Source: Lachnospiraceae bacterium EP-SM-12S-S03 (lineage in GTDB: Bacteria; Bacillota; Clostridia; Lachnospirales; Lachnospiraceae). Taken from it: DNA of 20,939 bases. The notes beneath the pieces were generated by a model, which ran no database searches, had not been told where the DNA came from, and saw only the letters and a list, made by a program, of their open reading frames with translations. Positions 1 through 6,718 of the stretch are shown here, piece after piece. The DNA is taken from positions 1 to 20,939 of the forward strand of contig JAJBSL010000037.1 of NCBI GenBank assembly GCA_020540725.1. The letters run 5' to 3'. The translations under genes were made by a program, and so were the position numbers. Every line of letters starts with the position of its first letter. Positions within the stretch are counted from its first letter, which is position 1.

Positions 1-45
1 AACGAAGGGGCAGTTCACTGGAATGTCAAAACTGCTTTTTCGTTT
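1..45 (+). terminator. Long hairpin with embedded U-run inside the left repeat
   Basis: Bases 1-15 pair with 30-44 (one further pair would form if the A preceding the window is present, as it is in the right copy), around a 14-base loop at 16-29. Three of the pairs are G-U, so the fold is only continuous in RNA read in this direction. A five-T run (36-40) lies in the 3' arm right after a GC-rich inner stem, so it may act as a rho-independent terminator for plus-strand transcripts entering from the left. The mirror copy lies at 20894-20939 on the minus strand, just upstream of the gene at 20497-20847. Confidence 0.55.
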
Positions 46-76
46 ACCCCATCATCGATTCTAACCTAAAGAATTT
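1..76. repeat. Left copy of window-bounding 76-bp inverted repeat
   Basis: Positions 1-76 are the exact reverse complement of 20863-20938 (position p pairs with 20939-p). Identity stops abruptly at position 77. On the plus strand the first 45 bases fold into a long hairpin. Short open frames cross the repeat but none is recognisable. It could be the 3' end of a gene present in two inverted copies, a recombination site, or the overlap left where an assembler stopped at a repeat. Which of these it is cannot be settled from this window. Confidence 0.95.
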
Positions 77-118
77 GATGCTAACAACTAAGAATCTACC
101 TTTTATTTTATAGAAATC

Positions 119-643
119 TCACTCTTTACTGAATCTACAATACTTTACAAAGCTTTTTACGGAAAAATGTTTCGGATTAAGATACTTAATGCCAGTATCT
201 ATCAACTCAAATTTTTCATAATCAAACTCAAGTTTTTCATTGTTTAAGAAATCATCATCTATCCATAAAGTAGGTAAAATATGCTCACAATAATCAGAGT
301 ATCTGCTGCATTCAATACATTCTTCATCTAAAGAATCTACACCAACATAATGAATATCATAATCTACAGTATCGTTTATAAATCTTTCAAGGAAGCTGTT
401 CAAAACAAAGGCTACTCTATCATCACAATATACATAACCAATTAAATTTTTATCTGTGATTTCTACACATTCATTATACCCGTCTACTGATAAGTCGTAG
501 TATATAGCATACCAATATGCTTCTGGATTTCCTGCTTGTGAAAGAAAATAATTTCCAATAACAGCTTCCAAATGTCCACATAATGAAATCCATTGAGGGT
601 TTGTACTACTACTTATCGAAAAAATACCACTAATATCCGTCAT
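119..643 (-). CDS. Hypothetical acidic protein, possible immunity protein
   Basis: This gene encodes a 174-residue soluble protein rich in Asp, Glu, Tyr and Cys, with no signal peptide or membrane segment. I chose the ATG at 643 (protein begins MTDISGIF), which has a weak GAGAG ribosome site. An in-frame TTG at 679 would add 12 residues but has no site upstream. It is the last gene of the leftward array, 45 bases downstream of the gene at 689-1057. Acidic, Cys-containing, family-specific small proteins of this kind are common among toxin-immunity genes, but I recognise no named family. The immunity role is inferred from neighbours only. Confidence 0.6.
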   Translation of the reverse strand: MTDISGIFSISSSTNPQWISLCGHLEAVIGNYFLSQAGNPEAYWYAIYYDLSVDGYNECVEITDKNLIGYVYCDDRVAFVLNSFLERFINDTVDYDIHYVGVDSLDEECIECSRYSDYCEHILPTLWIDDDFLNNEKLEFDYEKFELIDTGIKYLNPKHFSVKSFVKYCRFSKE

Positions 644-688
644 GTCATCACACTCTCTACTGTATATCTTCAAATTCAAATTGACTAT

Positions 689-1057
689 TTAAGAATCTAT
701 GTAATCCTTATTATCGCAATATACCATATTAACAAGTTCAAAATATCCATCTTCTATCAAGTCCTTTGGATTGGATTCTCCTCCTAATAATCTGCAGGGA
801 CATTCTTTTCCTTCTTTATGTAAATGCAAGATTTGAAAGACCTTCTCTAAGACTCTTTGGTGTGGAATGATGAAACCGCCCGGCTCAAGTTTCTTTACTG
901 CACGATACATCTCGTCTGTATACGGAACAAGTTCCATAATTTTTTCATGGTTTTGACTTAATGATACAATTTCGCAGCTTGCACTCCATATTTTCTGCAT
1001 ATCACCTGACAGCATATCCTTCAAAATATCCTTTTGTTTCCGTTTTGTCTCTCTCAT
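689..1057 (-). CDS. Hypothetical 122-residue soluble protein
   Basis: The ATG at 1057 is preceded by a strong GGAGG site, and the TAA stop of the upstream gene lies inside this ribosome site, so the two genes are probably translationally coupled. The N-terminus is very basic (RETKRKQKD) and the rest looks helical. A KECPC motif lies near residues 84-88, followed by an acidic C-terminus. No signal peptide or membrane helix is seen. I do not recognise the family. Its position between a SUKH-3-like gene and another small acidic gene suggests an immunity or accessory role, which is an inference from context. Confidence 0.65.
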   Translation of the reverse strand: MRETKRKQKDILKDMLSGDMQKIWSASCEIVSLSQNHEKIMELVPYTDEMYRAVKKLEPGGFIIPHQRVLEKVFQILHLHKEGKECPCRLLGGESNPKDLIEDGYFELVNMVYCDNKDYIDS

Positions 1058-1060
1058 TTG

Positions 1061-1600
1061 TTACCTCCGCATTGCTACTGAAGAAAACTCATGTGCGGAT
1101 AATTCATAGGAAATCAGTGCAATTACCGAATCAAATTTTAAACAATCCTCTTCATAATCATGTGTACAATAGAATGTGCCACTGTTTCCGATCCAGACAC
1201 GTGCAGGGTAATAATAGCCAATCTCGCCAACTAAAATTATATTTTCCTTCGCATACTCTTTTACAGCTCTATATTCCTCTGATTCCATCCGGTATTCTGT
1301 ATCATCGTACATAAAATCTACAATCTCCATTTTCTGGCTCTCAGGATAGGGAAATAATAGAAATTCAAAGTCCGGATCCCAGGCTAAGTTTTCAACCTCT
1401 ATATACCACCTTCCGGCTATTCCATAATATTCTTCAAAAAAATGGATTACATATTCGTTCAATTCAATATTCCATTTTTTATAATAAGTTAAAACTGAAG
1501 AAATTTCTGTTTTACGCCCATCGTACCAACCAGCTTTTCTCAACGCCTGAACAATTCTTTCATTTTTATTTCCGCATAAATATGACCGTTCTTCTAACAT
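1061..1600 (-). CDS. SUKH-3-like immunity protein
   Basis: The 179-residue protein has the layout I associate with the SUKH-3 branch of the SUKH (SMI1/KNR4-like) superfamily. There is an early AGWYDGRK motif (residues 23-30), then a helix ending FFEEYYGI (about 53-60), a strand-rich DPDFEFLLFPYP region, and a late GEIGYYYPARVWIGNSG strand pair followed by a Tyr/Asp-rich segment. SUKH proteins are known immunity proteins that bind nuclease and other toxin domains of polymorphic toxin systems in the cytoplasm. The start is the ATG at 1600 with GGAGGG five bases upstream; the in-frame ATG at 1612 lies inside this site. It sits in tandem with small acidic genes on both sides. The family call is from pattern memory. 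Confidence 0.65.
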   Translation of the reverse strand: MLEERSYLCGNKNERIVQALRKAGWYDGRKTEISSVLTYYKKWNIELNEYVIHFFEEYYGIAGRWYIEVENLAWDPDFEFLLFPYPESQKMEIVDFMYDDTEYRMESEEYRAVKEYAKENIILVGEIGYYYPARVWIGNSGTFYCTHDYEEDCLKFDSVIALISYELSAHEFSSVAMRR

Positions 1601-1615
1601 AAATCCCTCCATGTT

Positions 1616-1963
1616 TTACTTTACGATATCCGTCTTTTCTATCCTTCCATTTGTAAGATTTATAAAATATCTTCTTCCATAAAAATCGGTTGCTGTTAAT
1701 TCTCCATTATGAAAAAACAGATTTTCATATGGAAGATTATCTCCATCTGGACTTATGATATTTAGACTTTCTACTCTCCAATTGATTTTACAATCTAAGG
1801 ATACCGCATATATATTATCTATTTCATTCGCATGAAATGGTATGGATAATAAAATAATAACTTGATTGTCCACCACCTTAATATCTCTAATATCATAGCC
1901 AAATTTCATTATTTTTTTATCAATCCTTAGTTCATCTCTATTAAATTCAATGATATGTTTCAT
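1616..1963 (-). CDS. Hypothetical all-beta 115-residue protein
   Basis: The protein alternates short hydrophobic strands and turns (VVDNQVIILLSIPF, IYAVSLDCKINWRVESL, ELTATDFYGRRYFINLTNGRI), suggesting a small beta-sandwich or a couple of beta-propeller-like blades. It is cytoplasmic, with no signal. The start is the ATG at 1963 with AAGGTGG upstream; an in-frame GTG overlaps that site and is unlikely. It ends 15 bases before the SUKH-3-like gene. I do not recognise the family. Position and size fit an immunity gene in the same transcript. Confidence 0.6.
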   Translation of the reverse strand: MKHIIEFNRDELRIDKKIMKFGYDIRDIKVVDNQVIILLSIPFHANEIDNIYAVSLDCKINWRVESLNIISPDGDNLPYENLFFHNGELTATDFYGRRYFINLTNGRIEKTDIVK

Positions 1964-1995
1964 TTCTTCTATTCCCACCTTTTGGAAAGATGTGC

Positions 1996-2080
1996 TTACG
2001 CTAACACCTGCCGTATCAAATGCACAATATCAATACCTGATTTTACTTTCACAACGATGTAACTTCCCATTTTCCTGCAT
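1996..2080 (-). other. Two overlapping tiny reading frames, possible gene remnant
   Basis: An ATG at 2080 with GGAG about seven bases upstream opens a 16-codon frame ending at 2030. A second frame from an ATG at 2070 encodes 24 residues (MGSYIVVKVKSG...) and stops at 1996. Joining them needs a small frame change. The second frame has a strand-then-helix look (YIVVKVKSGIDIVHLIRQ) that resembles real protein more than noise. It fills the gap between the genes at 1616-1963 and 2093-2281, in an array where other members are also decayed. Confidence 0.25.
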
Positions 2081-2092
2081 TTTTTTCTCCAA

Positions 2093-2281
2093 TCACCAGA
2101 CAGGAATCGGTTCTATCTCCTCCGGCGGTCTATTATAATTCCATATTTCTTCACAGCATTTTGTTTTGCGATTATATCTGAAATTACAATGAACCTTTAC
2201 ATCCGGCGAAGAAAATTCTGCCTGATAATAATTTTCATCATATTCTATATTATTAAAGAAAAAGTTTATATAATGTATCAT
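2093..2281 (-). CDS. Hypothetical 62-residue protein
   Basis: This short, acidic, Tyr/Asn-rich protein (MIHYINFFFNNIEYDENYY...) has three Cys, two of them adjacent in the KCCEEIW segment, and a Pro/Glu-rich C-terminus. The start at 2281 follows the previous gene's stop by nine bases, and that stop forms part of a weak TAGGA ribosome site. There is no membrane helix. It may be a complete mini-gene or the surviving part of a longer immunity gene, and I recognise no family. Spacing on both sides fits operonic expression. Confidence 0.45.
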   Translation of the reverse strand: MIHYINFFFNNIEYDENYYQAEFSSPDVKVHCNFRYNRKTKCCEEIWNYNRPPEEIEPIPVW

Positions 2282-2290
2282 GTCATATTC

Positions 2291-2680
2291 CTACCAATCT
2301 TCTACTATAATGCTTGTATCTGCAACAAGATCATCCTGGAATCTTATTTGATATACTTTCCATCCTGCTAGGATATGGTCTTGAATACGGTACTCGTAGT
2401 ATATGATTTCTTCGGTATCTGGCTCTGTTTCTGTCCAGGTAGGTGAACCTAACAAATCCTCTATCTCACTTCGTTGCATCCCAACCACATCATATTTTTC
2501 TTCAAAATCTTCAATATAAAGATATCTTTTCGCTGGATCACAGTTCATCCATCCCTTCTGGGAAAACTGTCTTTCCCTATAGGTTGCCCACGCGATAAAA
2601 CCGCATAATACGCATATGAAGAAAAAACCGTAGACGCAGATCAGTATATTTCTGTTGAAATTTTTCTTCGTATTTTTCAT
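2291..2680 (-). CDS. Membrane-anchored BamE/SmpA-like protein
   Basis: The 129-residue protein has a basic N-terminus (MKNTKKNFNR), one membrane helix at about 11-32, and an extracellular domain. The segment from GMQRSEIEDLLGSPTW (67-82) through the YYEYRI strand (95-99) to YQIRFQDDLVADTSII (110-125) matches the helix-turn then beta-hairpin pattern of the SmpA/OmlA (BamE) and BLIP-like fold, in which a G-M/S-x-x-E-x-x-x-x-LG-x-P motif is typical. In Firmicutes such domains occur in small anchored proteins of unknown role. Its ATG overlaps the preceding TAA by one base (TAATG), so it is translationally coupled to the gene at 2680-3453 and may act with it at the membrane. The fold call is from motif pattern only. 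Confidence 0.6.
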   Translation of the reverse strand: MKNTKKNFNRNILICVYGFFFICVLCGFIAWATYRERQFSQKGWMNCDPAKRYLYIEDFEEKYDVVGMQRSEIEDLLGSPTWTETEPDTEEIIYYEYRIQDHILAGWKVYQIRFQDDLVADTSIIVEDW

Positions 2681-3453
2681 TACTTTTTTCCTTCATCCTC
2701 GTATTTATTCAGTGGCTTAAATCCCGGTATTTCATTCCAAAATAACGCTTTCACCTCTGCACCGGACTCAAGTAAATATCGTATCATTTCTTTTTCGCAC
2801 AAGTTCTTTTCCTCTTTAATTTTGCTATATGTACTCTTTAAAATTGTGGTAATCCGTTCATAATCTTTTGAAAATACTTTAACAGGTATTATCTTATACT
2901 CATTCCATAATAGATAATTAAAGGATTGTATAGTAGAAACATTCCACGAATGTCCTGTCTTGACTTCGAGAAATTCTCCTGTCATATAAAATATTTTCAC
3001 AGGCGTGATATCTCTGTTATTGAGGCTTGCAGCTACCCACGCTCTTCCTATAATTGTCATGTTCTTTGAAATAAATTTCCCATGAATGCAAAACCAATTT
3101 TCACTCTCCAACAATTCCGGTCTGTTTAAAGGATTTTCTTTACTTCCTGTCATTTTCTGAAACACTTCGTTTTCAAGCAATTCTTCCAGTTCTTTTTTTG
3201 TGAAAATCTCATTAAAAAAAGGCATACAATGATAGCTTGTTAAAACATATTTTTTAATTGGTATGAATGATTTAGCAAGTCCTACGCTGTCTAAGATAAT
3301 AATGAATATTATTCTGAAATCATGGTCTTTGATAAGTGCCACGAAACTTGCATACAATATTAAAACTGCAAATAGCCATACGGATAATAATATTATCTTT
3401 TTAATGGGATATAAGTTTTTCCATTCTGTCATCTTAACTATATTTATTTTCAC
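2680..3453 (-). CDS. Two-helix membrane-anchored protein, paralog of 4107-4880
   Basis: The 257-residue protein has two membrane helices (about 20-41 and 46-65) and a large cytoplasmic or surface domain. Its paralog at 4107-4880 has exactly the same length and shares YPIKK-hydrophobic-WLF, PIKKYxLTxYHCxP, ELExLLExEVFxK and WxCxxGKxIxKN..IIG...TPxxxFYMTG. The GTG at 3453 is the likely start: it has AAGGA upstream and aligns with the paralog's ATG start. The gene begins five bases after the stop of 3459-3908 and overlaps 2291-2680 by one base. I do not know the family. A duplicated membrane protein in such an array would fit immunity against membrane-acting toxins, which is an inference. Confidence 0.65.
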   Translation of the reverse strand: MKINIVKMTEWKNLYPIKKIILLSVWLFAVLILYASFVALIKDHDFRIIFIIILDSVGLAKSFIPIKKYVLTSYHCMPFFNEIFTKKELEELLENEVFQKMTGSKENPLNRPELLESENWFCIHGKFISKNMTIIGRAWVAASLNNRDITPVKIFYMTGEFLEVKTGHSWNVSTIQSFNYLLWNEYKIIPVKVFSKDYERITTILKSTYSKIKEEKNLCEKEMIRYLLESGAEVKALFWNEIPGFKPLNKYEDEGKK

Positions 3454-3458
3454 AACAA

Positions 3459-3908
3459 TTATCCTTCTTCCATCATCATCTGATAAAATGAAACCACATT
3501 ATCTTCTGCTCCATTTACCAGCCTTTTGTAAATCTTATCAATCGGGGTAACATATTTTTCATCATCAGCCATCAACAGGGGAATATTACCCGTATTCTGC
3601 ATTCCCCAACGATACCCTCTTTCAGAAAGACCGTTTTTTAACATCACTTCCCCCAGATAAGAGCCAAAAATAAGGGACATACTCCACACTTGATTTTCTG
3701 TTGGTCTGCTTTCTAATAGATCCTTTGCATAATAATCCAGAATTTCTTCCAGATCACCTATACTTCTCTCAGAAAAATCAAAATTCTTTTGAAAGCTTTT
3801 TGCATACTCAACCACTGTCATACTATTTTTCTTTGCATTGCTTACAATTCCACTACACTCTTCCTTTGATGTCCGTTTTCCTCTTTTCAATCTGTCCAAA
3901 ATGCCCAT
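3459..3908 (-). CDS. Hypothetical helical protein, DUF3806-like layout possible
   Basis: The 149-residue soluble protein begins MGILDRLKRGKRTSKEE from the ATG at 3908, preceded by AAGGGAG; an upstream in-frame ATG at 3932 is less well placed. Most of it is helical, with a conserved-looking core (VWSMSLIFGSYLGEVM, then ADDEKYVTPIDKIYKRL) and a Met-rich end (YQMMMEEG). The GSYLGE motif followed by a late P-x-x-x-V-x-K pattern recalls uncharacterised DUF3806-type proteins, but I cannot verify the match. It lies just downstream of the lipoprotein stump at 3962-4078 and is probably co-transcribed with 2680-3453. Confidence 0.55.
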   Translation of the reverse strand: MGILDRLKRGKRTSKEECSGIVSNAKKNSMTVVEYAKSFQKNFDFSERSIGDLEEILDYYAKDLLESRPTENQVWSMSLIFGSYLGEVMLKNGLSERGYRWGMQNTGNIPLLMADDEKYVTPIDKIYKRLVNGAEDNVVSFYQMMMEEG

Positions 3909-3961
3909 CTTATTACCACTCCCTTTTTTCATTCAAGATTTGTTTCATGTTTTTTCTATTC

Positions 3962-4078
3962 TTATTTCTGTGCCTCTTCACCGGAATGAAAATCACAGGA
4001 ATAACGGTTACAGCCGTTGAGAAATCCTAAGCAGAACACACTTGTTATCATACCTAATATAAGTTTTTTATATCGTAT
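3962..4078 (-). pseudogene. 5' stump of a lipoprotein gene, paralog of 8532-9269
   Basis: Read on the minus strand, this stretch encodes IRYKKLILGM, a hydrophobic helix, the lipobox-like FLNGC, and then a tail ending SGEEAQK before a stop. The intact lipoprotein at 8532-9269 starts MRYKKIVLSI, has LLSGC, and reads SSEEAQKYVLAKL at the same place. Similarity also covers the untranslated leader: both have AATCACAT(A/T)GAGGTGG just upstream. The start codon is ATA instead of ATG, and the frame ends after 38 codons where the intact gene continues for over 200 more. It is therefore a relic left by deletion or recombination. A secreted micro-lipoprotein started from ATA is conceivable but unlikely. 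Confidence 0.8.
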
Positions 4079-4106
4079 ATGAACCACCTCTATGTGATTG
4101 AATTAT

Positions 4107-4880
4107 TTACTGTTTTCTCTCCTCTATATTTTGTTTTTTGCACCATTTTTTTATATGGTACGGTAATATTTCCATATATATTTTCCTATATTTTTCTGGT
4201 TCCTTTATCATTTCTATGAGAAGTTCACGATCATCTAAGTTCATCTCTTCTTTCAATACTTGAAATTGTTTTGAAAAAATATCTGTTACCTCTTCTTTGG
4301 ATTTTCCTAAAACCTCAGTTGATACAATCCCAAAATTATGCCAGAAATATTTCCTTAGTAAAGATATTTTTTCTACAGATAAATCCGTCTTTAAATCTAC
4401 CTTAACAACATCTCCGGTCATATAAATAAATACCATAGGCGTCGTTGCTCTTCCTATTAAGCTAGACGTTACTCTTGGATACCCAATAATAAGAAGATTT
4501 TTAGCAATCAGTTTCCCTTTTGCACAAATCCAATGTTCACTTAATTTAATATCACAATTCGTAATATTACTGTCTTTCTTCGATATCTTTTCAAATACTT
4601 CTCCTTCAAGTAACTTTTCAAGCTCCACTTTTTGTAGCTTGGAATTTAAACCTGGAACACAGTGATATGTTGTAAGCGAATATTTTTTAATTGGAGAAAA
4701 GAATACGACACCCCCTATTCCAAAAAGTATTCCAAGCAATAAATTCTTCACATCATTGTCAGAAATAAATATAATGATTCCTGCCATACATAAAAAGCAT
4801 CCGAACAGCCATATCATTACAAGTAGTATTTTTTTAATAGGATACATTCCTTTCCATTTCAATACTTTAATTGGGTTCAT
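4107..4880 (-). CDS. Two-helix membrane-anchored protein, paralog of 2680-3453
   Basis: The 257-residue protein has the same length and motif order as the product of 2680-3453: YPIKKILL at 13-20, membrane helices at about 18-40 and 46-64, SPIKKYSLTTYHC (62-74), LEKLLEGEVFEK, WICAKGKLIAKN, and VFIYMTGDVV. The C-terminus is charged and helical (KKWCKKQNIEERKQ). The ATG at 4880 has GGAGA upstream, located inside the 3' end of the ancestral reading frame of the neighbouring four-helix gene (see 4883-5481). That shows these two genes were once translationally coupled. Function is unknown; a membrane-located immunity or accessory role is inferred from context and duplication. Confidence 0.7.
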   Translation of the reverse strand: MNPIKVLKWKGMYPIKKILLVMIWLFGCFLCMAGIIIFISDNDVKNLLLGILFGIGGVVFFSPIKKYSLTTYHCVPGLNSKLQKVELEKLLEGEVFEKISKKDSNITNCDIKLSEHWICAKGKLIAKNLLIIGYPRVTSSLIGRATTPMVFIYMTGDVVKVDLKTDLSVEKISLLRKYFWHNFGIVSTEVLGKSKEEVTDIFSKQFQVLKEEMNLDDRELLIEMIKEPEKYRKIYMEILPYHIKKWCKKQNIEERKQ

Positions 4881-4882
4881 AT

Positions 4883-5481
4883 CTAATCTCCATTCTTTCT
4901 AGTATATGCTTGATATAGTTTTGCCCGTAAAACTGGTCTTGTTGCCGCAGCCATAGCGGATAAAGCAATCATGCTGACTAAAATAGTACCAAAACCATAA
5001 CAAAATTCGTCAGGTAAAATATCCACACTATTACCACGGAAATCAAAGTCCATAGATATATGATCATTTTTTGCGTTTTTAAATCCTTTTGTCCTTTCTG
5101 CAGCAATTCATCAGATAGGATATACGGCACTTCTACTCCCTCATTTTTTATCTTTTTTGCTATGTCATTTTCAAAAAATAATAAACCAATGTAACCGATA
5201 CCAAGGCACATAAAAGCGATAAAATGTTTCAAGCAACTATTTTGAGCCAATACCATATAAACCTTAGCATTTAATAAATATCCCAAATACAACGTAACCA
5301 AAATACATAATTGATATTTTAAGGAAAATGAAAATTTTTTTCCTGTTTTATATCGTATTATTTTTTCTTCTTTATTGTCATAATATAAAACAGCGTACTC
5401 ATTTTCCCTGCATACCTGAATATATCTATTTCGTTCCAAAAATAACATCTCCCTCTCTGTCTGAAAACTCATTTCAAACAT
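4883..5481 (-). pseudogene. Four-helix membrane protein with a 3' frameshift
   Basis: The open frame from the ATG at 5481 (or 5448, protein MLFLERN...) stops at 4978 inside the last membrane helix (FVMVLVLF). Adding one T to the four-T run near 4993 lets the frame continue as FVMVFGTILVSMIALSAM, then a polar tail with VLRAKLYQAYTRKNGD, ending at 4883 two bases before the next gene. From the 5448 start the repaired protein is 188 residues, the length of its relatives at 5474-6040 and 7300-7866. The shared plan is a short N-terminal strand region, two helices, a charged loop, two helices and a short basic tail. The break is a real mutation or a base-calling error; the unrepaired form would lack its final helix and tail. 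Confidence 0.7.
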
Positions 5482-6040
5482 TACTTGTCCGTAAACATTT
5501 TTTTACTTTTGCCACTTCCATAAATTCTCCGTAATGGAAAAAGATAACCCCTATTATTCCACCTAATAAAACCAGAAACATCCCAGTAAGATGAGCTGTC
5601 TGTATTATAAGAATCATCCCAATAAGAAAAATAAGCAAACCTATAAAGGCAATAAAACCTAACGCCCTTCTGTTCCATTTCCCCAGCGTGTATAGCTTTA
5701 ATACCTCCTCTTTTTCCATAGGAATTCCCATTGTGTGTTCCTCTATGTATTGGTACTTTTCTATGAATGATTTTTTCACTTTTTTATCAATCAGAACTAA
5801 TATTCCAATTACCAGAAACAACAGCAGCATCCTACCATTTTTAGGTAATAATACACGTTGAGATACCTGCTCTAAAAGTATTGCTAATATCCCACCTGAG
5901 ATGAAAACAAATGGAATACCTCTTGTATTTTGTTTTGCATAATATGTTGAAAGACAGATTTTATATACTTTCTGAGATTGTAAATCAAAATAATATTCAT
6001 CTGTTCTTTTATCATTATTTTTATAACATAATTTTAGCAT
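5474..6040 (-). CDS. Four-helix membrane protein of the array
   Basis: The 188-residue protein starts at the ATG at 6040 with GGAGAG four bases upstream. A polar N-terminus containing EYYFDLQSQKVYKI (15-28) precedes two membrane helices (about 40-60 and 71-86). A charged stretch with KKVKKSFIEK follows, then two further helices (about 128-146 and 150-168) and a basic tail. The plan matches 4883-5481 and 7300-7866. Tandem multi-helix membrane proteins in toxin-immunity loci are known from the DUF443/TsaI proteins of Staphylococcus type VII systems, which protect against membrane-depolarising toxins. This is an analogy of architecture and setting, and I see no clear sequence match. It overlaps the next gene by eight bases. 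Confidence 0.65.
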   Translation of the reverse strand: MLKLCYKNNDKRTDEYYFDLQSQKVYKICLSTYYAKQNTRGIPFVFISGGILAILLEQVSQRVLLPKNGRMLLLFLVIGILVLIDKKVKKSFIEKYQYIEEHTMGIPMEKEEVLKLYTLGKWNRRALGFIAFIGLLIFLIGMILIIQTAHLTGMFLVLLGGIIGVIFFHYGEFMEVAKVKKCLRTSNV

Positions 6041-6109
6041 TCTACTCTCCTAGCACTACCACTTCCTATTATTCAATAACGAGTTTCAATTATAAATCAA
6101 TGAACAAGA

Positions 6110-6163
6110 TCAAAGGGATAATACCCTGAAAAATTCTTCCTTTTTCAATTTATCACGCATCAT
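6110..6163 (-). other. 17-codon open frame with a good ribosome site, remnant or leader
   Basis: Two adjacent ATGs (6163, 6160) follow an AAGAAGGTG ribosome site. They open a frame MMRDKLKKEEFFRVLSL that stops at 6110. A one-base shift near the end would extend it into GIIPLILFIDL, which looks like the start of a membrane helix. It is more likely the 5' stump of another array gene than a functional peptide. It lies in the 155-base gap between 5474-6040 and 6196-6660. Confidence 0.3.
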
Positions 6164-6195
6164 GAATCACCTTCTTTATGACCAACGGCTGATTT

Positions 6196-6660
6196 TTAGT
6201 TTTTACAAGCCTTTTGAATCATCTGACAAAATCTCTCTACATTCTCTTTTTGTCCCTGAATATCAGAACCGATTGCATTATTCATAAGGGAAATTTTCAA
6301 TTTGTTTTTTTCGAAATATACCGTTACAACTTTTCTTCCCGGCAAGAGTCCACCCTTCACTTCTGCTTTTGTGATACATTCCATTGGAATAGATATTCTG
6401 TTTTTAATATTACGAACGTTTACAGAGTCAACAACAACAAAATTCAAATGCTGCTCTGTAACACCTATATAACAGTAAGCATTACTTAATGCTCCTAATG
6501 CGGCAGCTCCACCTCCTACTATCGCAGAGAGTCCTCCGATTGCTGCATAAGTTTTGGAATCAGCCATTAAAACTCCCCAAAGTTTGCATAGATACTCTTC
6601 CTTTTCATTTAAAATAGAGTCTAACATTTCATTTTTATCTTTTTCATTCATTGTGATCAT
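6196..6660 (-). CDS. PH-like domain protein with a Gly/Ala-rich hydrophobic segment
   Basis: The 154-residue protein starts at the ATG at 6660, seven bases from GGAGG. The in-frame ATG at 6666 is too close to that site. Residues 1-35 are polar and helical, about 38-58 (YAAIGGLSAIVGGGAAALGAL) form a small-residue hydrophobic helix, and about 61-150 alternate strands (CYIGVTEQHLNFVVV, ISIPMECITKAEVK, VVTVYF, KLKISLM), then end in a helix (NVERFCQMIQKA). This strand order with a terminal helix fits bacterial PH-like domains, which usually lie at the cytoplasmic membrane face. Its GxxxG-rich helix could oligomerise. The function in the array is unknown, with an immunity or partner role possible. 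Confidence 0.6.
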   Translation of the reverse strand: MITMNEKDKNEMLDSILNEKEEYLCKLWGVLMADSKTYAAIGGLSAIVGGGAAALGALSNAYCYIGVTEQHLNFVVVDSVNVRNIKNRISIPMECITKAEVKGGLLPGRKVVTVYFEKNKLKISLMNNAIGSDIQGQKENVERFCQMIQKACKN

Positions 6661-6718
6661 AATCATTCCTCCAAAATATTTTTCGTTTTCTATTATTAAA
6701 AATCATCTTTCCTGCAAT

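Noticed and set aside
961..1314. Plus-strand frames over the minus-strand genes (also near 3263-3550, 3701-4030, 13961-14398, 15772-16143)
   Set aside because: They mirror well-supported minus-strand genes, lack ribosome sites, and have compositions typical of antisense readings.
5481..5678. 65-residue minus-strand frame
   Set aside because: Lies wholly inside the four-helix gene at 5474-6040 in another frame, and is Tyr/Ser/Arg-rich as expected of an out-of-frame reading of membrane helices.
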